64,000 nt of DNA from Ciona intestinalis (lineage: Eukaryota; Chordata; Ascidiacea; Phlebobranchia; Cionidae), in NCBI RefSeq assembly GCF_000224145.3, contig NW_004190451.2, positions 34,071 to 98,070 of the forward strand, in the 5' to 3' direction. Position 1 is the stretch's first letter, and each line of letters begins with the position of its first letter. The position numbers and the translations under genes were made by a program. This document shows, piece by piece, positions 43,408 through 56,300 of this stretch. The notes beneath the pieces were generated by a model. It made no database searches and had not been told where the DNA came from. It saw only the letters and a program-made list of their open reading frames with translations.

Positions 43408-46128
43408 TTAAATTCCAGCAGATTTTATAAAATTTGTTACACACATCGCTTGGTTTAATAAGTATGAAATTTCTTTTCGGTCTTCTTCTTGCCTCTTAAG
43501 GATTCGTTCTAGTTTAGACTCTACCCCAGGTATTGAGGCAAGTGTGTCGGCATGAATTTTTAAAAACAGTCCGAAATAGGCTTGGATTGCCTCAAAATCG
43601 CGTCGAGAAATAAAAATTTCTTCAACGAAATCTAAAAAGATCTCAAGTAAAGCATTTGAACCACCACAAAAGGGGTCTAATGAGCGTAACGCAGTGTCTA
43701 TGGCGGATGGACCTTGTTTTTTTAAGTATTCCAAAGCTGAGCTGTAATTTTCAATTGAACTGCAATTGTTTAAAATGGCTGCAAATTCTGAAAAGTTCTC
43801 AATAGATTTTAGTGATGTGATCTTCGAAGAATCGGTGTCTTTTACATCCGGATCAGTAATAAAGCTTGGGACGAGTGCAGAAGCTGTTGGGAGAAAGAAT
43901 GGAGCAGATTTAGGGACTTTTGGGGCTTCTTTCGGCTTGTTTCTTTGCTTTATAACATCAAGTTGAAGAAGATTTGCCCATCGTGACTGAGGGAGACAAG
44001 CAAGAGTGATTAGATTACTTTCAAGTTGTTCACACTTTATGTCTTCATTTGCTTGCTTTTCTTCATCAGGAGTTTCCGCAACCTCTGAAACAGGGAGAGG
44101 AATTGTGAGGGGGAGATCCACCGCATCATCTGGCTCATAGTCCAATGGCAATGGCTGAAGTGAAATATGAGAATACAAATATCTATTTGACCAAATGTAA
44201 ACACCAAGATCATCTACATGGGATGTTGCCAGCATGTCACAGTTGGGAGACAAATTTAAACTGGTGACTGCATTATCAACGGCAAAGCAGTCTATAAGAG
44301 TAGCAGATGGTAAATCCCACGTTCTTACTGTGCAATCACTGGATGCAGTGATCAGCCATCTTGCATCACTGCTCCAACATAGATCATTAATCACACCAGT
44401 ATGGTGAGTAAAGTTTCGTACAACTTTTCTTGTATCAATATCAACCACTTTGACGGAAAAATCATTACATGCAACCGCTACCATTCCACTGTCTCTATGC
44501 AAGTTAATTTGCGAAGGAACACAATCCAACTCCAATTTATCCAGAATCGTGTTCTCCTTAAATCTCCAAAACTTAAAACATTTTTCGTTTCCAGCAGTCA
44601 CAGTTATTTGGTTCAGAGCATCCACAGCTACCCCAACCACAGATGCAGAATGTGCTTTGTCACCAGCAGTTTTCCCTAAACTTTTATCAACATAAGTGCC
44701 ACGATGAATACCAGATTGTATGTTGTACATATCAAGGTGACCGGTGCTATATCCAATCAGAGTAAAATTCCCACAAGCTGTAAGCGCTACGCTTGTAACA
44801 TGGTGATTTTTAAACGACACCAACTTCTTTTCACCTTTTCCAGCAGTTTTAAACCTGTCATGAAGGAACTTATGAGACCCCATGCGACTGCACTTGACGT
44901 TCCAACTTGTGGCAAGTGGGTGCCGGTAGTGAACAGCTACAAGTCCATCCCATTGACTTTCTCTTGCCCGTTCAACACAAAACTCAACTACAGGAGGCAG
45001 TTTCTTGTCATCAATTCGAATACCCTTCTTCTTTGCTTGTGCTCGATTCATTGAAGCTTGGCCGAAGTTTTTATCTTTACTGCTATGTACACATGAAAAT
45101 AATCGAATTGTTGAGTCATAACCTGATGAAATAACAGATGTCTCATCGTGAAAACGAACTTTGACTGGGGGACCATAATGGCCCGATCTCTCCCTCAACA
45201 AACGCCCCATACCATCCTCTGTATCAAAGGCCCAGATTTTAATAGTATTATCCGCAGCATTTGTCACCATTAAAGGCTGTGATGGAATGAACGTCAAACC
45301 AGCAACACTAGCAGCATGAGCATTAGACATTAACCCTTTCAGGATCTTTTCCTCCAAATCCCACAAGCAAATATGACCCGATACTGTCCCAGTAGCCATA
45401 GTGCTTGAACCATCAGTCAAAAAGCTTATGCAAGTAACTGGTCCATAGTCTTGCATAAACTTCATTAAAACATCTCCGGTTTTTAAGTTAAGTAACAAGA
45501 TATCACCTGTTTCTGTTCCCACCCCTATAATATCCACTGCAGAACTTTGCTCAAGGCATGTGATACGAGAGTCTTTCCAAGGTCCAAACTCATACAGCAT
45601 TTTATTCCTTGAAACATTCCACAACTGCAACAATCCTTGCTTACTACCAAACAGAACTTTGTTCACATAAGTACTTGGATGAACCAAGGTAGTTATTTCA
45701 AACACGGATGATGAAAATTCTATGTTAAGATATTGTTCACCAGTTTGTACATGCCATATCTTGACACAATTTGACTTATCAACTGAAATGAGGTGCTTGC
45801 CTAAAGGATGTATCAAATGTACATCACTTGTGTGGCCTTCAAGTGTATATTTGATCTGAGTATTGTATTCAAATACTCTCACTACATTCTGACATCCAGT
45901 GTAAACAAGGAATGAATCAACAGCAATACATTCAATATCTTGTGGGTGACTGTTGCTAACGTAACATATTCCCAATTTTGAGCAGTTGTAGGTGTGGAAA
46001 ACTTTCCCAACAGGTACAATCACATAGAAGTCATTCAATCTTCTGTGTAGTCGTATAACATGTCGAATATGAGAAGAATGTAATCCTAAGGCTTTAAAAC
46101 CCTCGAATATTTTGGATTGATTTCCCAT
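43408..46128 (-). CDS. WDR36: WDR36 / UTP21, small-subunit processome WD-repeat protein
   Basis: One uninterrupted minus-strand coding exon of 906 residues, from ATG at 46128. I chose this start because TTTCAG ending at 46147 is a splice acceptor, so the upstream in-frame ATG at 46155 lies in an intron; MGNQSKIFEGFKALGL matches the family's opening. The N-terminal two thirds carries two WD40 propellers (repeats with GHTSDVH...IKIW, SGHICLWDLE, NTIKIWAFD, RWLITASSDCTVRTWDLP). The last third is the Utp21 domain with PKVPKSAPFFLPT, a strongly conserved stretch. In yeast and human it acts in the UTP-B complex for 18S rRNA processing in the nucleolus. Human WDR36 has more than twenty introns, so an intronless coding region is notable. 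Confidence 0.95.
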   Translation of the reverse strand: MGNQSKIFEGFKALGLHSSHIRHVIRLHRRLNDFYVIVPVGKVFHTYNCSKLGICYVSNSHPQDIECIAVDSFLVYTGCQNVVRVFEYNTQIKYTLEGHTSDVHLIHPLGKHLISVDKSNCVKIWHVQTGEQYLNIEFSSSVFEITTLVHPSTYVNKVLFGSKQGLLQLWNVSRNKMLYEFGPWKDSRITCLEQSSAVDIIGVGTETGDILLLNLKTGDVLMKFMQDYGPVTCISFLTDGSSTMATGTVSGHICLWDLEEKILKGLMSNAHAASVAGLTFIPSQPLMVTNAADNTIKIWAFDTEDGMGRLLRERSGHYGPPVKVRFHDETSVISSGYDSTIRLFSCVHSSKDKNFGQASMNRAQAKKKGIRIDDKKLPPVVEFCVERARESQWDGLVAVHYRHPLATSWNVKCSRMGSHKFLHDRFKTAGKGEKKLVSFKNHHVTSVALTACGNFTLIGYSTGHLDMYNIQSGIHRGTYVDKSLGKTAGDKAHSASVVGVAVDALNQITVTAGNEKCFKFWRFKENTILDKLELDCVPSQINLHRDSGMVAVACNDFSVKVVDIDTRKVVRNFTHHTGVINDLCWSSDARWLITASSDCTVRTWDLPSATLIDCFAVDNAVTSLNLSPNCDMLATSHVDDLGVYIWSNRYLYSHISLQPLPLDYEPDDAVDLPLTIPLPVSEVAETPDEEKQANEDIKCEQLESNLITLACLPQSRWANLLQLDVIKQRNKPKEAPKVPKSAPFFLPTASALVPSFITDPDVKDTDSSKITSLKSIENFSEFAAILNNCSSIENYSSALEYLKKQGPSAIDTALRSLDPFCGGSNALLEIFLDFVEEIFISRRDFEAIQAYFGLFLKIHADTLASIPGVESKLERILKRQEEDRKEISYLLNQAMCVTNFIKSAGI

Positions 46129-47812
46129 ATTACATTTGAAAAACACCTGAAACATAGAATTGTTTTATCATAATCTAGATGACCAACGCGAAAGCATAAA
46201 AATAGAAAAAATGGGGTAGTATAAGGAACAATCTATTATGACGCTACAGATTTGCCAATACGTTACGAGCTACAGAGGAGGATTCTTTACTAGCACCTAC
46301 ATTTTTTGCTGCCCAACATATTTTCATAAATTTACTACAGTTTAAAACAGTAGCAAGTTTAACACGTAGTGCCGTAGATGTTTACTGTAATTGCATTGCC
46401 ATGTGCGATTTTGGTACACAGTAAATCGGATGATCGGAAGGTCGACTAGGTAAAAGCTTGTTGTTTTGGGTTTAAAAAGGAAACTAAAAGGGAAAGGAAT
46501 GTATTTCTGGGTAATTAGGTATCTATGGTAATATCAAATTTAATATATTTCTAAAAAGCGTTAATCGTTAGTCATAATTGGTCGACTTGAGTGTCAAACG
46601 GAAATACACAGGGGATTATAAACTTGAATTTTACTTATGGCGCAAATATACCACACCAAAAACAAAAGTTGGATAAAAGAGCTGAAATAGAAAATGGATT
46701 ATTGAAGTATATTAAGTCAAAGATAGCATATTGTCATGATCGTGGTTATTATTTTGCAATAAGTCTTATACCTTACTTTAATAAAATGGTTTATAATTTC
46801 TTTTCTAAAGGTATAGGGTGAAATAATTGAGCTTTTTGAACAGTACATAAGGTGATGCAGAACATAAACATTTCACAAAGTGAGTTTATAGATGACTACT
46901 CTAATACAGTATATCTCAATAGTTGCTAAACCCCAAATTGCATTTGGCTAGTAACCAAACCTTTGTTTAAATGTTTCAAACCCTACATTTTTTAGTTTTT
47001 TTTAAAAAAACTTATTAACTCCCATCTTGTTTAATTCATGTAATGATGAGTTTGAACTTGAATTTTTTTGTCTATTTTTATATCTCAATTTTTATTATCT
47101 TGCTCTTAAACCTATTACTGGATCAGTGGATCATAATTTTGTGGTCATTTTCTATGCCACAATTAACAACCTTCTCGTTTCCGTGTCTAGTAATGACTAC
47201 GGGGGTATAACAGAAGCTGTTTGAATCTTTTTGAATACATTTCTTTTCATCAGGGCTATTCTCTCATTAAAATATTATTATAACCCATTTAATTATTATA
47301 ACCCGTGCTTTTACTCTTTGAACACTACTTTAATGTTAATTTACTTTCAAAATTAAATTATGCTTTAGTGACTAGTCTATAATTGGTAAGTATAGATGGA
47401 TTTTACAGGAAAATCTTCACTTTTAACCATAACATTTAAACCAGTGTTCAGTTTTGGTGATTTTGAAGTGATCTTTATTACCTAGTTTAAATCTTAAATG
47501 ACTTAGATGTGCCAATGTTAAACTTCAATATGCCATCCTTTGGTTTCAAGTTAACTTGGAAAGGACTGTGTTATGTTAATTAAACATTGTTTAATTTTTG
47601 TTTTAGACTCTAGAACCCAAGTGTTAAGCTGGTGCATTTATTAAAAAGTAATAACAAAAGTTACAGAATAATGGATAATCCAATACAGTGGTTCAGAAAA
47701 CAAAACATTAAAATCAACAAAAACACTCATCAGATTAAAAATAACCAACAGAAAATGCGGTTTAATAAATAAACCTTGAAATTATTTCGTCAAATATTTC
47801 TTATATATTGAC
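46129..47812. other. intergenic region between WDR36 and DNAL1
   Basis: AT-rich, 1.7 kb. A 76-codon frame at 46591-46821 and a 65-codon frame at 47027-47224 have no family features or splice context. A likely DNAL1 polyadenylation signal (AATAAA on the minus strand) is at 47637-47642. Confidence 0.5.
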
Positions 47813-49697
47813 TTAATCTTCCTCTTCTTCATCGTTCTTGATAATTGGGGTCCCATCTAGTTTTTTTAAGGCTTTGAGTGACTTTGTTACTCTGTCTTGC
47901 CAGTCTCCCTCTGCCGAATGTTTTTCTTCTAAAGGATTGCCTATAATATTAAAATGCAACTGAATTAATGTGATTGCAAATTGAGACAACATTGACTTCT
48001 AGATTACATATAAAATTGTACACCACATGGCAATATGAAAGGTTAATAATTTACCAACAAATACAAGTTCCATGAGCACTGGTAGCTCCTGTAGTTTGTT
48101 GAATTCGCCCCAATCTTTTACTTGGTTGTTGCTCATAAGAAGTACCTGTTGAAATGACGCATATAACTTCATATGGCGTAAATGTTTATTTAAAGTAGGA
48201 CAGATGATATGCAATACTAAAAAATTGCTGCATGACATTAGGACACTAACTTAAGGGTGCTTCTAAAATGCACACTGCTCGTTTTGCCTATACTGAACAC
48301 ACTGCCTCGACTGACAGAGGTACCGCTAACTGAGGTAACTAACTAAACTAACTAAAAAATTTGTAGAAGCAATATCTATTCACATTAGGTATGTAACTGC
48401 CTATCTTAACAGTATTTCACAGTTTGTTGATATGTCAAAACATACACTCAATGCTTTTAATTAATACAAACCTTGAGTTTCTTTAAAACATGAATTCCTT
48501 TTAACTTCTCAATAGAATTGTAGGAGATCCATAATTCTTCTAGTGAATCACCTACTGCTTCCTATATCAAATAATACTAAGTTTAATGAAACTGAAATAA
48601 CTAATGAGGTTTTTAAAATAAAAAAAAATCAGCCACACCATATATTAAAATCAAAGTGCAAACTCTGTATCTAAGTTGCAATATTCAGTGGATGCATATT
48701 TACAAGCACAATAGTCAGAATAATGCATTTTAGACATTCACGCTAAAATTAGGTTTAACTTACCAAACCATTTAAGTTCTTAATGTTGTTTCTTCCAAGT
48801 GATAAAATTTTGAGGTTTTCTGTGTAAAATAATACAATACTTGTGAAGTTGTGATCATTGTCAAACATGTATCAGAAATGAAAATATCAAATCATGCTTG
48901 TATGGGAAATGCAATTTCAAACGGGTACGGAATATTTATATATCATAGTAAACATTGCATATGTAAGTTACATGTGCAATGTGTAATGTAACTAGTCCTT
49001 TAGTAATATAATTTAGTAATTCTTACTTAGTCCATTCAGGTTGGCAATCTTTTCGATACAGTTTGTTGAGAGTGAAAGTTTTCTGCCAAAATTTAAAAAA
49101 AATATGAATGTAAAATACTAACAGATATAAACTATTTTTTGCATTATTATATGTATGAACAAACAACAGTAGTTTTTTGAAATTTTATGTTGATTCTAAG
49201 CAGTGGACAAACAGTCCGGTCGGTCAGTATAAGACTAAAAATAATTACATACTCGCAAACTGTTAAAGTAGATAATGAAGCATCCATCTTTTCTATTGGA
49301 GGTAACATCTGATATAACTTCACTTCTTTGGCTTCAGCCGCTTTTTCAGAATTTTTTTCTTCCTGAAAGTAGCATTAAGTTGATGATAAGAAAATTTTCT
49401 GTGGCTCTTAGTAGTTCTGTCAAAACATATATACTTAAAAGAAAAACATGAATGTGGACATAGTACATACCCATTTTGATAAAGCTTCTTTGATGCTGGT
49501 TCCCTTTGACTGTAAAAAGAAATTAAAGCCTAAGGTCAGTACCGTTTATTGAAAGTAAAACATGAATGGGTTAGTTAATTTAATTCTTTTGTTGCTATAT
49601 GGGCCACTGCTTTGCAAAACTTAAACGACGAGTTTGTTGAAAATGAAATAATATAACGGGTTAAAGATAGTGGAAAACTGTTGCTTAGACCTACCAT
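47813..49697 (-). CDS. DNAL1: axonemal dynein light chain 1 (DNAL1/LC1)
   Basis: Eight minus-strand exons join in frame to 190 residues, exactly the human length: 49695-49697 (ATG only), 49471-49509, 49253-49362, 49027-49082, 48764-48819, 48472-48561, 48055-48145, 47813-47940. The protein is a short leucine-rich-repeat barrel: [59 protein letters not shown], ending with [25 protein letters not shown] and an acidic tail. It binds the outer-arm dynein gamma heavy chain motor domain and ties it to the tubule in cilia and flagella. The first exon carries only the start codon. An RFX X-box lies just upstream and the gene faces TBCB. Confidence 0.95.
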
Positions 49698-49809
49698 GTT
49701 CGATTATTTGCGTCCAAATGTTAAAAATTGGTAAAATTCTGTCTAATCGGTGAAATTGAGTCTTTTAAATCTAAAAAAATAAACTTCAGAGAAAACCGCC
49801 GGCTTTCAC

Positions 49810-49823
49810 GTTGTTATGGAAAC
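49810..49823 (-). promoter_or_regulatory. X-box (RFX site) upstream of DNAL1
   Basis: On the DNAL1 strand it reads GTTTCCATAACAAC; on the plus strand GTTGTTATGGAAAC, which fits RYYNYY-N2-RRNRAC at every position. It lies about 113 bases before the DNAL1 ATG. X-boxes at this distance mark ciliary genes driven by RFX factors. Confidence 0.75.
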
Positions 49824-50382
49824 ATTCGGTGCTGTTAAATCCAATGACGGGAACTACACGTAGTAAAAAAATGTTTGACAAATTAAACTCGCTTCTCGGC
49901 TTATGCAAATAATAACTACATATATACATATTAAATGCAGTTAAGATTGATTTATTGGTTATTAGCCATAAAACTTTGTTTTGGTACGAGAAATAAAGTT
50001 GTGCATGAAGTAACAACTAGCATTTTTCCAGAATCGTGTTTAACTTTAAGTAGCACCTTCAAGTTTCTGAAAACGTTGTCTATCGTACAAAAGCTGTGGT
50101 AATGTAGGCTTAACCCTTAAAATAATGGTATAAAAAGCTATTGAGCGACATTTCTCCCAAGAAATCACTGGCCGTTTGCTTACGTTAGGGGCGCCACAAA
50201 ACCAAAACCGCTGCTTTCGTTCTTCAGTTCAATCAGTGAGCTTTCGTCTTGTTTCGAACCGGAAGTGCGCAGTAGTATTGATAGATCCCATTTACCAGTT
50301 ATGTGTCTTCAGATAACACGGTAGTTTTATGCGTAGTGTTATATATTATCCAGATATTTTAACTTAAGCATTGAACGTACCT

Positions 50383-52599
50383 ATGAACATGCCGGATATC
50401 CATACACCAAGTATTGTCCGTGTTACAGTTAGTAATTCACTGACGTCTTTCGTCAGCGAACGAAGATTTGACCGCGGTTTACCTATCCCTGAAATAAAGG
50501 TTAGTAAGTTTAACAATTTATTTGATTAAATACCTTAAACCAACTCTTAAGATATGTAAGCTTAATATTACTGCATATAGTGTAACTGTGTAGTTGGTTG
50601 TCCTTAACAGTAGTGAAGATTTATTACTGTATTGCCTATATATAGTTATTTATATTTTAAATGGTTGTATTTTCTAGGGCAAGTTAGAGTTAATGACAGG
50701 ATGTATGTCTCAATCCATGCAACTTGAGGTTTACTCCAAGGAAGATAAACTGTTGTTTAAAATCGGTGACACAGAAGAATTGTTGGGATCATTCGCGATA
50801 GATGATGGAATGAGAATCCATGTAAACAGATGAGCCTAATTTATTTCATATTTTTGTGTGATACCAGGAGAGTCATTAGTCTACTGGTTGAATTATCGAA
50901 TATATATATATATATATCATATGTATTACTAAACTGCTTTATGTTAATATATTGACCATGCAAAGATACATGTGAATTAAGAAAAGTTAAACTTGACGAA
51001 ACCAAATTAATAGGATTTTCTCATATTTATATCTATATATATAGGCTATGGATACTCTTCTCTTTTTCATATCCAGTGTATAGTTACAATTGAACAATTT
51101 GTCATAAATGAAAACCAATAGTATATATGGAATATTTAAATATTATTTCTTGGCGACCACAAAAAGTATAACACCAGTGTCGTATTTCATGAGTTATATT
51201 TATATTAGATTAAATCCTTATCTGATTTTTAATAAAGAGTTTGGTAGTTCCTAGTTCATAATGTTTAGGTATCTTATGCTAATTTTGTCCAATTCCAAGA
51301 TTCCAACTAACTTGTTACAATCACAGGTTATTGATACAAATCCACAACAAACTGACTTCACTGATGTTTCCCAGTGTGAGAAATACAACATGCCTGATGA
51401 AAATTACAACTCGAAGAGAGGTAAATCTTGATTTAAAACCTTCTTGAAAGTAATCAGCCTACTAGAAAGATAGCTAATATAAATGCTATATATATATTAT
51501 CTTTAATTTAAATGTAATTATGAACATAGGCATAATGTTGGGGGTGCCCAGGGTGACACTTCTTTCCTAACTTTTGAAACAGGAGTGACACCATATGTTT
51601 AGGAAACCAAGTTTTCTACTCCACTATTAAGTGTCTTTACAAACAAGCAGAGCGTAATTAATTCAACTCTTTAATTAATGAGGTTCCTAAGTCATACAAC
51701 AATAAGTGTAACTGCATTTTCGCTGTGTTAACCCGGATTTTGTGCAAAATTTAAAAATCATTACTTCTATAACGTAAGTATAAACATTTTGCAAAATAAA
51801 CATTCAAACAAATTCTTCAGACACAGTTCGATCTTTCTTGAAGAACAACAAAAAGGGAAGATTTGATCCGAAGAACATGGAGCAGAGCAAGTTGATGAAG
51901 GAGAAGTTGTTGCAAGAGGAAGAGGAAGCAATGCAGAAGATCCACGTTGGAGACCGATGTGAGGTATCAACACCTGGTCAACTTGTAAGGAGGGGGTGTG
52001 TCAAATTTATTGGTAAGGTTAAAAGATTTTAACACAAAAATTTAACATATGGTGATAACAAAATATGAATTTTGTTTTTCTGTGCCTTTATAACAGTTTG
52101 TGTTCTGGCAGTTCTGCTAGTGACCATTTATTTATATAGCTTGTATTTTAAAACATTTGGTGAGTGATTCTTATTTTACAATTAGTAAGTAGGCCTACAT
52201 TTTAGTTTTAATAAACATACAACGTGAGCTTGTTGTATCATATGACTAAAAAAAAACAGATAAGTTGGTGATAATATATAGGCTATCTATTTAAATACCC
52301 ATCACAATATTTTAACATTTTTCTAAATATTTCTGTTAAAATAATTGAAAAAATAATATTTTTGGTTTAAATTTAATTAAGCCTTACACAATATTTACCA
52401 TCTAGGGTACACAGAGTTCAAACCAAACCTTTGGGTTGGGGTGGCATACGATGAACCCCATGGTAAAAATGATGGTTCTGTTGAGGGGAAACGTTACTTC
52501 ACATGCGAACCCAAATATGGGGCGTTTGTCCGACCCAAAGTCGTACAAGTTGGAGATTTTCCTGAACTTGATATTTTTGATGGTGATGATGAAATGTGA
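50383..52599 (+). CDS. TBCB: tubulin-folding cofactor B
   Basis: Five exons join in frame to 246 residues: 50383-50499, 50678-50821, 51327-51420, 51821-52012, 52406-52599 (TGA). The N-terminal ubiquitin-like domain (about residues 8-90) ends in [11 protein letters not shown] charged helical linker (KNNKKGRF..., then [17 protein letters not shown]) follows. The CAP-Gly domain (about 155-235) has [17 protein letters not shown] and the tubulin-tail-binding GKNDG at 202-206. The C-terminus DGDDEM resembles the EEI/EEY-type tail in acidity. It takes alpha-tubulin from the chaperonin to cofactor E. Tubulin supply and DNAL1 share the intergenic space, 686 bases between starts. Confidence 0.96.
51540..51750 (+). 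repeat. AAGCAG-family repeat in TBCB intron 3
   Basis: 'tacaaacaagcagagcgtaa' followed by 'attaatgaggttcctaagtc' and 'aataagtgtaactgcatttt', shared with copies near 17255, 58300-58500 and 60740-60960. Confidence 0.5.
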
Positions 52600-53312
52600 A
52601 AAGCATTATTTTCGACGATACACTTAAAGTGAAAATGCTGCAAAATATCAAAACGTATCTAATTTTTATCGAAAAGAAGGTTAAATTTAGGGGGGGAAAT
52701 AGTTCCCTTTTGTAAACTATAGGCATGAAATAACCATGCTTCATTGAACCATAAATTTGTTTTTTTGCGTGTCATATAAAAAATTATTTAAAAATACAGC
52801 TCGAACCTTTTTGTAAATTCCTGAATGCACCCCTGTCTGTATTTACCAGTGTGGTCAATACATTACAAAATAAGTGTGTAAGTAAGTTAATATAAGTTAA
52901 AGTGTAATTACAACGGTCTCTTTAATGGTTATTGTATTTTTGTGATTTAAAGCTTTTCTCTAAACTGGTGCTTTTTATTATTGTATTTAACACTGTTTAA
53001 ACAAGTGTTTTTCTTCATGTTATATAATTGTTTCTGTTATATGTATCATATTATCAACCTTTTTGTTTGTACTGTTCCATACTGTGTCACTTGCTTGGTT
53101 TCTTTCCAAATTCATTCTTTTAAATTGCACATATCTAAACATAATGGTAATAGTTTGTCTGGAAAAACAATAATATCCTGGTTTCCTCGATTTTTTTAGT
53201 ACTTTTGTAAAGACTAAAAACTGATACAGTGCCATCTATTTCACATAGGTTTAATTTAATTAATTTGTAATTTTGTCTCTTATCCCTTTAGGTTGTGAGA
53301 AGAGTTAGGAAA
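52600..53312. other. TBCB 3' region and EXT2 5' region
   Basis: Non-coding. A splice-acceptor sequence (ATCCCTTTAG) ends at 53291, 21 bases before the EXT2 start codon. Confidence 0.5.
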
Positions 53313-56300
53313 ATGTCTGTTAAGTTAAAGCCTGTTCATCATAAAGTAATTTTAGTTCTACTTCTTTTATCTGGTGTTGCCCTAATTTTTAAATTCAATT
53401 GGAACTATCAGTCAAAATCAAGGGAAGAATTTCGTATGGAAACACTGCACATCAACTCTGCTCATGATTTACCTGTCACACAAATTTCATTAGATGGTAT
53501 CCAGCCCAGTGACAAAGCAGATCTGAATTGCAAAATGTACAATTGCTTTGATATTTACCGGTAAGTTTTATTTGTTTGTTTTAATAAATGTTAGTGATCA
53601 CCAAAAAGGAATTGGAATCATGTGAATTTGTATAACGTTTCACTAGTATGTGTCCCTCTACATAAAAAATAAATGTTGTTCACATTCGCATTTGCGTTAT
53701 TTAGAAAAGATATTGTTCACATGTCACAATGGAAAAATCTAGACTCTGGTAATGTTCATGAGAGAGCCCAAATCCTGTTATTGCTTCATTTCCAAACAAA
53801 CAATTAAATAAATGAAAATCGTTGCAATAAAAGACATATGCAGCAAAAATAAACTTTTTAATGCTTTAGCTTAACTATCCTACACTTTATGTGTATCCTT
53901 ACATACATGTAAATGTTTTTATAAACGGAACTTTGTTATCCGCAAAAAGTCTTTGAAACTGTTCACAAGAAAGCCAAAATTCCGACATTGCTTTGTTTTT
54001 AAACAAATATTTCAAAAGTTAAATAAAAATCATTGCTTCAAACAACACTTTAAAAATTTAAAGTTTACATTCTTTGCCTAAACTATTCTTCACTATCCAG
54101 ATGTGGATCTGATGAAAATCATCCAAACAAGATGAAAGTCTTCCTTCATCCGTTATCTCAATACACAGATGAATCTGGTGCTTCAATTACTCCTTCATTA
54201 TCCAAGGAATTTGTTGAAATGTATTACGCAATTGCACAAAGTGATTATTATACTGGAGATCCTGATAAGTGAGTACCAAGTTACTAATATTAATATATGA
54301 TGCATTTAGTATAGTAGGGTGGGGGAAAAGGGAAAACGTTTATCACATAATATCCGAATATCCTGACCGTGTTTTAATCAATTAACAGCAGTTTAATATG
54401 GTACTCCTGAGGTTTTGTAATTCTCCGAATGTTCTTTGTTTAAAATGGGACAATAAAATAGAATAAAAAGATGTCACATCTTCTTTCATCGAACTATATA
54501 TTAGTATTAGTTAAATATGATTGAAATAACGTTTTGTTTTACTGTTTAAAATTGGATAAATTATCATATCTTTATGTATGTATAAAAGTGTAACTCGTAA
54601 TATATAGAAATATCGAATATATATAACTATAACTATAAATGATAAATAAAATATATATATTATTTTCCACAGTGCTTGCATATTCATTCCACCTGTTGAT
54701 ATGCTTAACCAAAACCGTTTAAACGTACAAAAAGTTGGACAATTACTGACCAAACTCCCGCATTGGACCCGTGGAACCAACAACCTTATATTTAACTTTT
54801 TACCCGGCAATTCCCCGGACTACAGCACAGCTATAGAGGTCCCACATAATAAAGCAATAATTGCTGGCGGTGGTTTTTCGCACTGGACGTATAGGTCAAC
54901 ATTTGATGTTAGTATCCCAGTATACAGCCCATTGGTGAAAGGTGTTAAACTGCAGCAGGAAACTGATGGTTTAATTAGAAAGTGGCTTCTAATATCTTCA
55001 CAAACTAATATACATCCTGAGTTCAGGTAAATAGAAATAAAAAATTTCACAATTTACAATAGACACTGGTTCAGCTGGGGGGGTTCCTTGGGTTGCACAC
55101 CCCTTTCCTTGAAAAAAAAAAAAAAATTCCAAACCTATTTATTTTTTTTTGCTGAGCCACTTTACCATATTGTTATATACATGTAGCTTAATATAGAACA
55201 GCAGTTTTACCGTTTATAAAAACTTTTTTTTGCCAGGCATTTAAAAAAACATAAGCCCTGTTCACATCTGTGGTTGCAATAGGAATGGATAGATTCCACC
55301 CCCAAATAAAATCAAGTTTTTCCGCTCCTTTTAAATATTAAACTTTTACATAACAGACAAGAATTAGAAACCCTTGCATCTTCAAGTTCGGACTTCCTCC
55401 TCCTCGATAAATGTAGGAATGTTCCAGAGGATGTTCCTCTTCAATTTACAAGATGCAAGAATGACGAACAAAAGAAATATCCGGAGGTAAAAAAATTTCT
55501 GGAAAAACTTTTTTTACAACATTGGGAAATATGTGTAAAGTTTTTTTTACTGGTTGTGTGTTTACCGATTTTGACTTTCTTTATAATTTGTAATAAATCA
55601 TAAATTTCTAATGCAAACCCGTCAGTGCTGGAATGCAGCACACAGTTGGCCAATTATCACAGAGTAACATAAATCATTCTTTTATTACCAAAAATAGGAA
55701 AAGTTAAAACATCCAAAAAATATTCACCTACACTTACATATGAGTAACTTGTAAGAGGGCATTGGGTGAAACCGTGTATGTATATGTAACATCCATATTA
55801 TAGTCACCGTTGATACCAAGCCATGGATAAATAAGTTACATTTATCTATTCATTCTTTTGTTTAAAACTGATCAAACATTGAAATTTAATATAATATAAA
55901 GTGCAATTTTCACATTATTTTTTCTATCTTTCAGATTTTACAAGAAGGAACATTTTGTCTCCTTCTTCCTACATCCCGTCTCGGACAGAGTGCTCTCATG
56001 GAGTCGATGCAAGCGGGATGTATTCCTGTCTTCGCTTGCGATACCTACATCCTCCCATTCTCTGAAGTCCTTGACTGGAGCAGAGCATCCGTTCTTATCA
56101 GGGAAGATTCTCTTCCGGACATCATGAACATTTTAAGGAGGATCCCGCATGAACAAGTTGTGCTGATGAAGAAACAGGTAGATAGATTTAAAATGAGCTA
56201 TATATAGTACTGTGGGGTAAGATAGGACACTTTTAGCACATATAGTAGGGTGGGGAAGTGAGACAAATTTAGCACATAATATCCAAATATCCTGTTCGTG

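Noticed and set aside
46591-46821. 76-codon plus-strand open frame between WDR36 and DNAL1
   Set aside because: It does not begin with a good start context, has no domain and no splice neighbours, and lies in AT-rich DNA where such frames are expected.
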